From SLQH01 sp964612995 (lineage in GTDB: Bacteria; Planctomycetota; UBA11346), in the NCBI GenBank assembly GCA_964612995.1, contig CAZTGE010000036.1, forward strand, positions 1 to 32,847: a DNA stretch of 32,847 nt, read 5' to 3'. Below are positions 9,068 through 16,556 of the stretch, piece by piece. The stretch's first letter is position 1; every line of letters starts with the position of its first letter. The translations under genes and the position numbers were made by a program. The notes under the pieces are model-generated. The model was not told the DNA's origin. It ran no database searches and saw nothing but the letters and a program-made list of their open reading frames with translations.

Positions 9068-10351
9068 TCAGTGCACGATGACGCGCAGCCGCGCGTAGAC
9101 GATATCGACCGGCTCCTCCGGCAGATCCTGGTGGGTATGGATGCGCAGTGCGAGGCTGTCGGCCCAGTCGGCGAAGATCCATCCACGCGCCATCTGCTCG
9201 ACCAGTTGCCCATCGATGTACCAGCGCTGATGCCCGTCACGTGAGAGGGTGACCCGGACATCATACCAGCGCCGACCGGCCGGGACGCCTGCGGCAAGCC
9301 AGCGCAGGGGGAAGAACCGTCGGTCGGGCTGCTCCGGGGCCATGCTGAGGAGTGTGGCGATGGAGACGTTGCGTGGGATGGCGGTCAGGAATCGCACCCG
9401 CGCGCTGAGCGAGACCGCGTCGGCAGCGCGGAGGCGGTCAATGAACACGTCTGGCTGCGGCGGATTGTGCACGGCAGTGAAATCGTTGCGCGTGAGCAGC
9501 AGCCCGCCCTCGGCGAAGCGCAAGCCATCGCGCGAGTCCAGGGGCACAGGAGTGGGGAAGGTGCCGATCTGGCGCACCGTGCCACCGGTGAAATCGTAGC
9601 CGAAGAGGATCTCGGCGCCGGCGCTGGCGCTCTGCCCGGCGCGCACCGTCTGCGCGGGCGCATCGTCGCTCTGCCACTGCACGCTGCCCGCGGCCACCTC
9701 AACCGCACTGCCCAGATCGTCGCAACGCACGGTGAAGCGGGTGCCGATGACGCGACAGCTGGCATGGGGAGTGTCGAGCGTGAAGGGGCTGTCTGCGCCG
9801 CGGGGAGCGAGGTCGAGCGTGAGCACGCCGTGCGCGAGGGCGAGCGCGTGCGCGCTCCGCACGGACAGATCGCTGTGCGCGCCGAGCGTGCCGGCGCCGG
9901 TATCGGCGAGCGCGACCTCGACGCTGCCGTCGGCGGTGATCAGGCGATCGCCCCCAACCAGCGTCGTGCCCGGGGCGATGCGAACGCGCTCACGGCCACG
10001 GTGCCGCCAGACGGTGCCCGTGGTCCCGCTCACGCGGCCGACCGCAGCGCTCTGCGTGTGGCGCGTCGAGCGCGGAGCGGGCCAGAGGACCACGGTGAGC
10101 AACAACGCGGCGGCGAGAGCGACGCCGCCGGCGATCAGCGCGATCGTACGCCGCCGCTGCGCCTGCGCGATGCCCAGCGCCTCGTTCGCGCCGCCGCGCA
10201 GGGCATCGCGCAGGCTGCGCCGTTCCCCGCAGAGCAGCACGAACCGGTCCGCGCTGGCCGGATCGCGCAACAAGGCGCGCAGTTCCTCCGCACGCTGGGC
10301 GTCGAGGCCCCCTTCGGCCCAATCCTCGGCCAGTTCCTCGAGTCTGCTCAT
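9068..10351 (-). CDS. FecR-domain membrane protein with C-terminal LamG-like domain
   Basis: A 427-residue single-pass membrane protein likely to act as the sensor or anti-sigma partner of the adjacent ECF sigma factor. Residues 1-65 form a helical cytoplasmic part (MSRLEELAEDWAEGGLDAQR), 69-90 a transmembrane helix (TIALIAGGVALAAALLLTVV), about 105-230 a FecR domain (GTTLVGGDRLITADGSVEVA, VIGTRFTV), and about 235-427 a concanavalin/LamG-like sandwich (FTGGTVRQIG to WYIDGQLVEQ). FecR plus LamG next to a sigma factor is common in Planctomycetota and Verrucomicrobiota. The ATG at 10351 overlaps the sigma stop (ATGA) and has an AAGGAG site, showing translational coupling. What the LamG domain binds is unknown; a carbohydrate or exported protein is plausible. 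Confidence 0.88.
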   Translation of the reverse strand: MSRLEELAEDWAEGGLDAQRAEELRALLRDPASADRFVLLCGERRSLRDALRGGANEALGIAQAQRRRTIALIAGGVALAAALLLTVVLWPAPRSTRHTQSAAVGRVSGTTGTVWRHRGRERVRIAPGTTLVGGDRLITADGSVEVALADTGAGTLGAHSDLSVRSAHALALAHGVLTLDLAPRGADSPFTLDTPHASCRVIGTRFTVRCDDLGSAVEVAAGSVQWQSDDAPAQTVRAGQSASAGAEILFGYDFTGGTVRQIGTFPTPVPLDSRDGLRFAEGGLLLTRNDFTAVHNPPQPDVFIDRLRAADAVSLSARVRFLTAIPRNVSIATLLSMAPEQPDRRFFPLRWLAAGVPAGRRWYDVRVTLSRDGHQRWYIDGQLVEQMARGWIFADWADSLALRIHTHQDLPEEPVDIVYARLRVIVH

Positions 10352-10872
10352 GACCGCTCCTTCGCACGCGCCAGGGCGCGATCGATGCACCGCCGCAGGG
10401 CGACGCGGATCCGGTGCAGGCGCACCTTCACGTTGTTGTCCGTCTGCCCGAGACTCGCAGCGATCGCACTGAGCTGTTCGCCGGCGGCGTAGCGCCGGGC
10501 GAGCAACTCGCGTTGCGTCGGATCCAATCGCGCGATGCAACGCCGTAGGGCATGCGAACGCGCATTGACCTGATCGGCCACCCGTACCGCGGCCGCGTCG
10601 ATGCTCGCTTCCGGGATCGCATCGACCGCGATCGCCACCGCTGACCGCACCAGACGCAGGTGGTCTGCGAGCTTGTGCCGCGCGATACCCATCACCCAGG
10701 CCTGCATCCGCGCCGGGGCCGGACGTGCGCGCAGGCCGCGCCAGGCCGCGAGTGCGGTCTCCTGCGCGAGATCGTCGACCACCGCATGGTCGCCGGTGCG
10801 GGCGTAGAGATAAGCGACCACGGCGGGTCGCACCTCCTCCCAACAGCGACCGAAGGCCTCGCGTGCATCCAT
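10348..10872 (-). CDS. ECF-family RNA polymerase sigma factor
   Basis: A 174-residue sigma-70-type factor of the extracytoplasmic-function group, containing regions 2 and 4 only. Region 2 shows the core-binding DLAQETALAAW and the promoter-melting AWVMGIARHKLADHLR. Region 4 shows LDPTQRELLARRYAAGEQ followed by the helix-turn-helix SAIAASLGQTDNNVKVRLHR. I start it at ATG 10872 (MDAREAFGRCWEEV), where homology to region 2 begins; there is no clear Shine-Dalgarno. The frame stays open upstream to 11026 and the extra residues read as the tail of a PA14 domain, not a sigma factor. It is coupled to the FecR/LamG gene by an ATGA overlap and probably directs transcription of the exoprotein block. Confidence 0.9.
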   Translation of the reverse strand: MDAREAFGRCWEEVRPAVVAYLYARTGDHAVVDDLAQETALAAWRGLRARPAPARMQAWVMGIARHKLADHLRLVRSAVAIAVDAIPEASIDAAAVRVADQVNARSHALRRCIARLDPTQRELLARRYAAGEQLSAIAASLGQTDNNVKVRLHRIRVALRRCIDRALARAKERS

Positions 10873-10929
10873 GATGGTGGCGAGCGTGGCGGCCTGGACC
10901 GCACTGGCAACGTCGGTGAAGCGGCTGAT

Positions 10930-11284
10930 CAGATCAGGACCCGCGCGCAGCAGGTCCACCTCCGCCACCGCGCGCTGCTTTGCACCGGGCGGACGCCAGC
11001 GCAGATCGATGGCCTCGGGTGAGCCTCACCAGTTGGCGTAGGCGATGCTGATCCGATGCAATCCCGCTTCGAGCCGGACCACATCGCTGACGGTGAGCTC
11101 CTTGTGCCATCCGTCGTTCTCGAGCACGTCGTGACCGGCGATCCGCAACCGCGAAGCGTCCGCCGAAGTCAGCCAGAAGCGGTAGAGACCGGTGGCCGGG
11201 GCCCCGGATGTACCCGGTGAACACCGCGCCGACGTAGTCGCCATCCGGATCGACATCCGTCACCAGCAGGGCGTCGTATTCCAT
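10930..11284 (-). pseudogene. Decayed PA14-domain gene remnant
   Basis: PA14-domain similarity is spread over two reading frames and interrupted by a stop. Frame one gives DYVGAVFTGYIRG (about 11190-11230). Dropping one G from the GGGGCCCC run near 11205 joins it smoothly to frame two, ATGLYRFWLTSADASRLRI, NDGWHKE and EAGLHRISIAYANW. An in-frame TGA at 11026-11028 then precedes GSPEAIDLRWRPPGAKQRAV, which is the expected closing strand of PA14. PA14 domains are beta-barrels of carbohydrate-binding exoproteins. The usual N-terminal strands are absent: similarity stops where the 11276-11334 palindrome begins. The last part runs in frame and without a stop into the sigma gene. An assembly error could explain one lesion but not easily both plus the truncation. 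Confidence 0.68.
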
Positions 11285-11334
11285 TCCCCTGGAAAAGTGC
11301 GCATGACCATGCGCACTTTTCCAGAATGGAATAC
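11276..11334. repeat. 59-nt near-perfect palindrome
   Basis: Left arm 11276-11305 and right arm 11308-11334 are exact reverse complements over 27 bases, except for three extra C bases in the left arm (11286-11288 region), and are separated by only two bases (AC). The inner 16-base half reads TGGAAAAGTGCGCATG; the outer 11 bases read GTATTCCATTC. It is clearly lower in GC than its surroundings. Each arm reads outward ATGGAATAC. It lies where the PA14 remnant is truncated. It could be a mobile-element scar, a recombination site or a strong bidirectional hairpin terminator; I know no family that matches. Confidence 0.85.
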
Positions 11335-11368
11335 ACCACCGCAGCGGGCGATCGCCTCCAGGCATGAA

Positions 11369-11395
11369 GGAGCCGGGACCATCGGCCCCGGCTCC
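11369..11395 (-). terminator. Hairpin downstream of the LPP20-like lipoprotein gene
   Basis: A perfect 9-bp stem (11369-11377 GGAGCCGGG with 11387-11395 CCCGGCTCC) with a 9-base loop lies 28 bases beyond the stop codon of the minus-strand lipoprotein gene. In the direction of transcription it is followed by TTCATG, so there is only a short T stretch. Position and stem strength suggest a terminator. Confidence 0.55.
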
Positions 11396-11422
11396 CCTGG
11401 TGTCAGTCGCCGCTGGCCGGCT

Positions 11423-12067
11423 TCACGAATCGCTGGCGGGTGCGTCGCCGGCGACCATGCCCTGCTCGCGCGCGAGTTCGCGGTCGATTGCCGTTTCGAG
11501 CTCGTTGAAGGCCTCCTCGGCCTTGATCTCGGCCTTGATGAACGAGCGCTTCTGCGCTTCCTTGGCCGCCTGGGCCTTGATCTGGCGCTGCAGCACCTCG
11601 AGCTTCTCCTGGTCGACGATCACCCACATGTAGAGATTCTGGTTCTCGGGGTGCTCCCAGATGCGGTAGGAATGGCTGCCGGTGATGACCTGGTTGGTCA
11701 GCTGCTTGGAGACGTTCTCGGACATCTCCATCGCCATCTTGTTCTCGTCGATCTCCTGGCCTTCCTTGAAGATCTCGCCGCCTTCCTTGAACCATTGCTT
11801 GTAGGCGGCCTGGACCTTGGTGCTGATGGTCCGACCGAGTTCGACCCGGCCGCGGGCCAGGGCGCGGGCGCGCTTCTCGGGATCGCCGCCGAGACTGCCC
11901 TTCGAGATGCCGACCGCGCCGAATTGGCCTTCGGCGAAGGGGTTGCCGACCCATACCGGGTATTCGATGCCGCCGACGAGTGGCCGGGGATTGTCGTCCT
12001 TGCCACCGCAGCCGGCAAACAGGCCGATCAGGGCGACGGCGAACAGCAGAGTTGAGGCGATACGCAT
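11423..12067 (-). CDS. LPP20-family lipoprotein
   Basis: A 214-residue lipoprotein. The N-terminus MRIASTLLFAVALIGLFAGC is a type II signal with lipobox LFAGC (C20 lipidated). The body begins EYPVWVGNPF, a variant of the P-x-W-V opening of LPP20-like domains, continues GAVGISKGSLGGDPEKRARA and ENVSKQLTNQVITGSH, and closes with MWVIVDQEKL, all in the order seen in LPP20/LpoB-neighbour lipoproteins. The last 60 residues are a charged helix. The function of the family is poorly known; members are outer-membrane lipoproteins. Start ATG 12067 has GGAGAG upstream. It lies 104 bases after the preceding minus-strand gene, with its own promoter candidate (12122-12149) and a hairpin after it, so it can be expressed separately from the kinase operon. 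Confidence 0.8.
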   Translation of the reverse strand: MRIASTLLFAVALIGLFAGCGGKDDNPRPLVGGIEYPVWVGNPFAEGQFGAVGISKGSLGGDPEKRARALARGRVELGRTISTKVQAAYKQWFKEGGEIFKEGQEIDENKMAMEMSENVSKQLTNQVITGSHSYRIWEHPENQNLYMWVIVDQEKLEVLQRQIKAQAAKEAQKRSFIKAEIKAEEAFNELETAIDRELAREQGMVAGDAPASDS

Positions 12068-12121
12068 GGTTTTCTCTCCGTAGCGAATCGAGGGTGATAC
12101 GCGGGAAATGGTGAAAGGGGA

Positions 12122-12149
12122 ATGATAGGCTTAAGGGGGGAAGGGTAAA
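12122..12149 (-). promoter_or_regulatory. Sigma70-like promoter candidate for the LPP20 gene
   Basis: On the minus strand, TTTACC (12149-12144) is followed after 16 bases by TATCAT (12127-12122), a 5 of 6 match to the -10 consensus. It lies about 55 bases upstream of the lipoprotein start codon, in a short stretch that is less GC-rich than its surroundings. Position and -10 quality support it; the -35 box is moderate. Confidence 0.4.
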
Positions 12150-12171
12150 GCAGGGATCGCCGGCTCCGGAT

Positions 12172-13251
12172 TCAGCGGCAGACCATCGCGATGATCTGCT
12201 GATCGAGTTCCGCGGCGATGGCCTGGCCGAGTTTCTTCTCGAGATATTCCTTTGCCACGGCCATGTCACGCGAGCTGCTGCGCCGCGAGAGGTCGATGCC
12301 GCCGAGCATCCGTCCGCCGCTGAGATCGGTCAGGGTGCCCTTGATCGCACCGGTGTAGCGGATGGTGCCGTCGGTGGTCTTGGCCGAGCGCGTGCTCAGC
12401 GCCAGGCGCAGGGCCAGCTTGGCGTCGGCACCGGCCGGGACCACGCTCAGGCCCTCCGCCGCCATCGCCTCGACGATCTGCGGCCGCAGGCCCGCCGCGC
12501 TCTCGTCGAGCTCGAGGCGCACGGTGACGGTGGCGACCAGTCGGGCGATGTAGCGCATCAGTGCGTCGAGATCGAACGGCAGCGGCGGGATGTCGCCACG
12601 TGGATCGGCCACCCGCAATCGCCGGGCGACCTCCTCGCGCTCGATGATCACCGGCATGATCCGTTCGTAGAGATCGGTCGCCCGCGCCAGCGGTCGCTCG
12701 GCCTCGCGGTAATCGACCTCGAAGCCCCCGATGCGCCGATCGAGATCCTCGAGCTGTTTGCGCAGCTGCATCGCCCATTCGCTGCGATCGAAGGCGATCA
12801 GGGCATAGGTGTAGCTGCCGACCTGAGCGGTCTCGTCGACCTCGACGCCGGGCAGGTTCTCCTGTGAGACCGCGGTGGTGAGCTGATCACGCACGTAGGA
12901 GTTCATCCGTTCGGCGCGATGGCCCTCGCTGTCGGCACTCTCGTAGTATTCATCGATCATCGTGCGCTCGCCCTGCACGCTGATCTGGATCTGCGCGGCG
13001 AGTTCGCGCTTGCCCTGGTCGATGGCGGTGGCGCGATCGTCACCGCGGGCACGGCCCACGGTGTACATCATCCCCGGCATCTCCGGCGGATCATCGACCC
13101 AACCCGGCTTGCGATCGTGCGCCTGACGCGACCCGCCGCCACCGCCACCACAGCCGCCGATCGCCAGGACGGCTGCGAGCAGCGGGATGAGCGCGAAGGC
13201 GAGCGGAACGATGCCGGCCTCACGAGTCCAGACGATCTCACGGGTCCTCAT
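12172..13251 (-). CDS. LPP20-like lipoprotein with C-terminal extension
   Basis: A 359-residue lipoprotein. The long signal (IVPLAFALIPLLAAVLAIGGC, split here by position 14-34) ends in lipobox AIGGC with C34, followed by a glycine run that acts as a linker. Residues about 47-170 look like an LPP20 domain: PGWVDDPPEMPGMMYTVGRA, IDQGKRELAAQI, then GSYTYALIAFDRSEW. The second half (about 225-359) is a separate alpha/beta region with EAMAAEGLSVVPAGADAKLA and YTGAIKGTLTDLSGG, the style of CsgG/LpoB-like sandwich domains, but I do not assign it. ATG 13251 is preceded by AGGAG and overlaps the kinase stop by 14 bases, so it is translationally coupled to the kinase and likely functions with it. Confidence 0.77.
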   Translation of the reverse strand: MRTREIVWTREAGIVPLAFALIPLLAAVLAIGGCGGGGGGSRQAHDRKPGWVDDPPEMPGMMYTVGRARGDDRATAIDQGKRELAAQIQISVQGERTMIDEYYESADSEGHRAERMNSYVRDQLTTAVSQENLPGVEVDETAQVGSYTYALIAFDRSEWAMQLRKQLEDLDRRIGGFEVDYREAERPLARATDLYERIMPVIIEREEVARRLRVADPRGDIPPLPFDLDALMRYIARLVATVTVRLELDESAAGLRPQIVEAMAAEGLSVVPAGADAKLALRLALSTRSAKTTDGTIRYTGAIKGTLTDLSGGRMLGGIDLSRRSSSRDMAVAKEYLEKKLGQAIAAELDQQIIAMVCR

Positions 13252-15904
13252 CGGGTTCTCCTGTTTGTTGGAGCTCATCGAGCCGGGCGATCAACCGCTC
13301 GATCCGCTCGCCCTGGCCGGCGAGCTCGGCCAACGGCAGTAATTCGGTGCTCAGGCCACGCGCCTCGGCGTAACGCTTGGCGCGGATGAGCGTGATCAAC
13401 CGGGCCATGCGTTCATCGATCTCCGGCTGGATGCCTGCGCCGATACGTTCGGCCAGGGCCGCGCGACGCTGCTCGCGCTCTGCGCCGAGCGCCGCCTCGC
13501 CCGTGGGCACCGCCGCCAGGGCCTGACCGGCGTCGACCCAGGCCGTCTGCGCGGCGCGGTCCTCCGCGCGAGCAAGCGCGTCATCCCACTCCTGCTCCGC
13601 GGCCGCGATCTCCTCGCCCAGCGCCTCGGCGCGCGGCTCGAGTTCGGGATAGGTCGCAAGATGCGGCAGCAACTGTTTGAGCTTCTGGTAGGCCAGTTCC
13701 TCGCGCTTGCGCTCGATCAGCTCCCAAGCGAGGCGTTGGCGTTCGGCCAGCGCCTCGATGCGCGCGGCGAGTTCCGGCGAGTGTTCATCTTCCGGCAGCT
13801 GGGCGAGCGCCGCGGCCGCGGTCGCCGGCTTGCGCTGGTCGATCGCCGTGGCCACCGCCTGCCGCTTGGCCTCGGCCTCGGCCGCGAGCGCATCCGTCGC
13901 AGCCTGCTCGAGCGAGGCGAGCTGCGCGACCAGCTCTGCACGCTGCTCGCCATCGTCCAACCCGGCGAGCAGTTCACGCGCGCGTTCGAGCTCCCCCGCC
14001 TCCAACGCGGCTGTGATCTGTGCGATCTGCTTCTGCCGTGCGGCCTCGGCCACGCGGGCCTGTTCACGTGCCCGCGCGCGCGCCTGTTCGACGGCCAGCG
14101 CATCGATCTGTTCGGCCAACTGCGCCCGGGCATCGGCCCCGATGGTCTCGGCCTGCGCGGCGAGCCGCGAACGAGCCTGCTCCACATCGCCATCGGCGAG
14201 TGCCTCCTCGACATCGGACACCGCGCGCTGCCGGGCCTGACGCGCGGCCAGCTGGTCGACGCTGGCCGTCATGCGTTCCCGCTGCGCCGGGTCGAGCTTC
14301 GTGGCGTGCTGCTCGAGCAAGGCGCGGGCCCGCTGCGGCTCAGCGGCCGCCAGCGCGGCCTCGATCGCAGCGAGCGCCTGCTCGCGCGCCGCCGCGGCCG
14401 CCTGCTCCTGCTCCAGCGCAACGACTGCCTGCGCCACCTGCGCGTAGCGAGGGTGATCGCTGTCCAGCGCATCGAGTCGTAGACGCGCGGCAAGCGGATC
14501 TCCCGCTTCCACCGCCTGTTCGACCGCGGTGATCACTGCGACCGCTGGATCGCTGGCCATCTGCTCTGCACCCACCGAGGCCGGGTCGGGATCGACCGGC
14601 CCGTCGCCGGGATCGCGTTCGCGGCCATCACCCGGATCCGGCTCGGGGCTACGGGCTTGCGAGCCCTGAGCATCCGGAGCCGCTGGCGGCATCATGGCAG
14701 GGGCCGGCGCATCGGCGGCCTGCCAGGGGCGCCACAGCGCCACCCCGACGCCGGCGGCGACCAGGGCCAGCACCGCCGCGATCACCGGAACGCGCGAACC
14801 GCGGCGTTCGGGTGCCGGCGGCGGCAGCTGCGTCGCCGCGGTGGGCGGGCCGGCCGGAGCCACGGTCAGCGCAGGATCCGGGCCTGGATCCTCGGGGCCC
14901 AGGGTCTGACCGGCGATGGTCTCAGCACTGGCGGCCGGCGCGCTCGCGCCGCCGGGCACCGTGGCGGTGGCGGCACCGGGATCGGTGAGCATCGTCGCCA
15001 GGGTGCTCGGCGCGGCGCTCCGAGCTCCTGATGCCGCCACCAGGTCCTCGACCCGTTGCGGTACCACCAGACCCTCGGTGGCCAGAGCCTGGATCGCCTG
15101 ATCGAGCCGACGGGCCGAGTCGATCCGCAAGCTGAGATCCTTGGCCATGCACTGCTCGACCAGCGACAGCACCTGCGGCGGAGTCTCCGGCGCGATCTCG
15201 GCCAGGGGTTGCGGTTGTTCTTCGAGATGCATCCGCAGCAGGGCCATCATGTTGCCGGCGCTGAAAGGCGGGACCCCGGCGAGCATCTGGTACCAGGTCA
15301 CCCCGAGGCTGTAGATATCGCTCGCCGGCCCGACGCTCTCGCCGCGACAGGCCTCCGGCGACATGTACAGCGGGGTGCCGAGCAGCGAGCCCTCCATGGT
15401 CATGGCGGTGGAATCGAGCGCCCGCGCGAGGCCGAAATCACAGAGCTTGGCCACGCCCCGACTCGAGAGCATCACGTTGCCCGGCTTGATGTCGCGGTGG
15501 ATGACGTCCTGTTCGGCCGCCGCTGCCAGGCCCTCGGCCATCTGGCGGATGACCGAGGTCGCCAGGCGCCAGTCGACCGGTTCGGCGATGCAGTCGGCGA
15601 GGCTGGTCCCGCCCTCGACCAGCTCCATCACCAGCAGGTAGTGCTCTTCGCCCGACTCGTCGCGAAAGCGGCCGAAATCGTGGACCATGACCACGTGCTG
15701 GCTGGTGATGCGGGCGATGCACTGGGCCTCGCGCTCGAAGCGCGCGATCGCATCTTCGTTGTCGAGCAGGTGGCCAGCGATGCGTTTGAGCGCCACCGGT
15801 CGCCGCAGCGAGACCTGCTCGGCGAGGTAGACCTCGCCCATGGCGCCGCGGCCGAGCAGACGCTGGATGTGATAGCCCCCGATGTGCGAGCCAGCTGCGA
15901 TCAT
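13238..15904 (-). CDS. Transmembrane Hanks-type Ser/Thr protein kinase with helical-repeat tail
   Basis: An 888-residue kinase. Residues 1-275 form a complete eukaryotic-like kinase domain: glycine loop LGRGAMGEVYLAE (18-29), catalytic lysine K40 (VALK), HRDIKPGN from H136 with D138, DFG at 156-158, and GTPLYMSPEA in the activation segment. Nothing essential is missing, so it should be active. A Pro/Ala-rich linker leads to one transmembrane helix at about 372-391. The remaining 500 residues lie outside the membrane: an acidic Pro/Asp-rich spacer (400-445), then about eight imperfect 45-60-residue helical units (454-878) with the recurring pattern ALxxGDxxxAR, resembling a TPR-like solenoid. 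There are no PASTA repeats. It sits between LpoB-like and LPP20-like lipoprotein genes in one operon, 16 bases after lpoB, suggesting it senses or regulates the envelope machinery they form. Confidence 0.93.
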   Translation of the reverse strand: MIAAGSHIGGYHIQRLLGRGAMGEVYLAEQVSLRRPVALKRIAGHLLDNEDAIARFEREAQCIARITSQHVVMVHDFGRFRDESGEEHYLLVMELVEGGTSLADCIAEPVDWRLATSVIRQMAEGLAAAAEQDVIHRDIKPGNVMLSSRGVAKLCDFGLARALDSTAMTMEGSLLGTPLYMSPEACRGESVGPASDIYSLGVTWYQMLAGVPPFSAGNMMALLRMHLEEQPQPLAEIAPETPPQVLSLVEQCMAKDLSLRIDSARRLDQAIQALATEGLVVPQRVEDLVAASGARSAAPSTLATMLTDPGAATATVPGGASAPAASAETIAGQTLGPEDPGPDPALTVAPAGPPTAATQLPPPAPERRGSRVPVIAAVLALVAAGVGVALWRPWQAADAPAPAMMPPAAPDAQGSQARSPEPDPGDGRERDPGDGPVDPDPASVGAEQMASDPAVAVITAVEQAVEAGDPLAARLRLDALDSDHPRYAQVAQAVVALEQEQAAAAAREQALAAIEAALAAAEPQRARALLEQHATKLDPAQRERMTASVDQLAARQARQRAVSDVEEALADGDVEQARSRLAAQAETIGADARAQLAEQIDALAVEQARARAREQARVAEAARQKQIAQITAALEAGELERARELLAGLDDGEQRAELVAQLASLEQAATDALAAEAEAKRQAVATAIDQRKPATAAAALAQLPEDEHSPELAARIEALAERQRLAWELIERKREELAYQKLKQLLPHLATYPELEPRAEALGEEIAAAEQEWDDALARAEDRAAQTAWVDAGQALAAVPTGEAALGAEREQRRAALAERIGAGIQPEIDERMARLITLIRAKRYAEARGLSTELLPLAELAGQGERIERLIARLDELQQTGEPDEDP

Positions 15905-15920
15905 ATCCGGCGGTCCCGCT

Positions 15921-16532
15921 TCACCGGAAGCGGGCGTTCTCGACCTTCTTCTTCAGGGTCTTGCGATGCGCCCAGACCTGCTCGCGGGTCTGCACGTTGG
16001 TCAAGGCGAGGTCCACGTAGTAGACCTTGATCCGGGTGCGGCCGGCCATGTCGTCCTGGACCGTGATCTTGCCGTGGAGGATGAAATCGGTTCCGGTCTC
16101 CTGGAACCGCTCCTTCCGGCTGTCGTCGGCGGCGTTGAGGTCCTGGTCCGCGAGCACCGCCCGGGTCAGCTGGGCGTCGGCGATGGTCCCGATGACCTTG
16201 GCCTTGCCCGAGTTGATGAAGGCGTTGCGGATCGCGACCAGGAAGGCGTCGGTGTTGATGATGTCGCCGTTGCTGATCACCGGCACCTGCGAGAGCTGGA
16301 TCGCCGGTTTGCGGTCGTGCCTGGCCTGGAAGGCGGCCAACCAGCCGGCCTGCAACGCCTGCGGCACCATCTCGTTGGCCACGCGCTTGTTGTCGACGTC
16401 GTTCCACCGACCGGAGAGGTCGATCTCCTCATCCGGGTCCAGGCGCGTGACCTGCGTACCGCCGCAGGCGGTGGTGAACACGACGAGCCCCAGGGCGCAG
16501 AGACTCAGGAGCAGCGGGCGGACATGGAGCAT
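15921..16532 (-). CDS. LpoB-like penicillin-binding-protein activator lipoprotein
   Basis: A 203-residue lipoprotein with signal MLHVRPLLLSLCALGLVVF and lipobox TTAC (C23). The mature part follows the LpoB/YcfM pattern: an early DLSGRWNDVDNKRVANEMVP, then QLSQVPVISNGDIINTDAFL, a GKAKVIGT strand, TDFILHGKITVQDD and VYYVDLALTNVQT ending in VWAHRKTLKKK. In enterobacteria LpoB spans the periplasm and activates the peptidoglycan synthase PBP1b; members in other phyla are related by fold but their partner is unproven. The ATG has AGGAA upstream and lies 24 bases after the COG3014-like gene; the kinase begins 16 bases downstream. I leave the symbol blank because orthology to E. coli LpoB is uncertain. 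Confidence 0.85.
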   Translation of the reverse strand: MLHVRPLLLSLCALGLVVFTTACGGTQVTRLDPDEEIDLSGRWNDVDNKRVANEMVPQALQAGWLAAFQARHDRKPAIQLSQVPVISNGDIINTDAFLVAIRNAFINSGKAKVIGTIADAQLTRAVLADQDLNAADDSRKERFQETGTDFILHGKITVQDDMAGRTRIKVYYVDLALTNVQTREQVWAHRKTLKKKVENARFR

Positions 16533-16556
16533 GGGGGGGTTCCTCGGCTTGTGGGT

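Noticed and set aside
10873..10968. N-terminal extension of the ECF sigma factor to ATG 10968
   Set aside because: The extra residues continue the PA14 remnant (RWRPPGAKQRAV just upstream, then VAEVDLL) and are not sigma sequence.
16533..16540. Run of G before the LpoB-like start as a slippage site
   Set aside because: It lies upstream of the start codon, outside the coding frame; no alternative protein would result.
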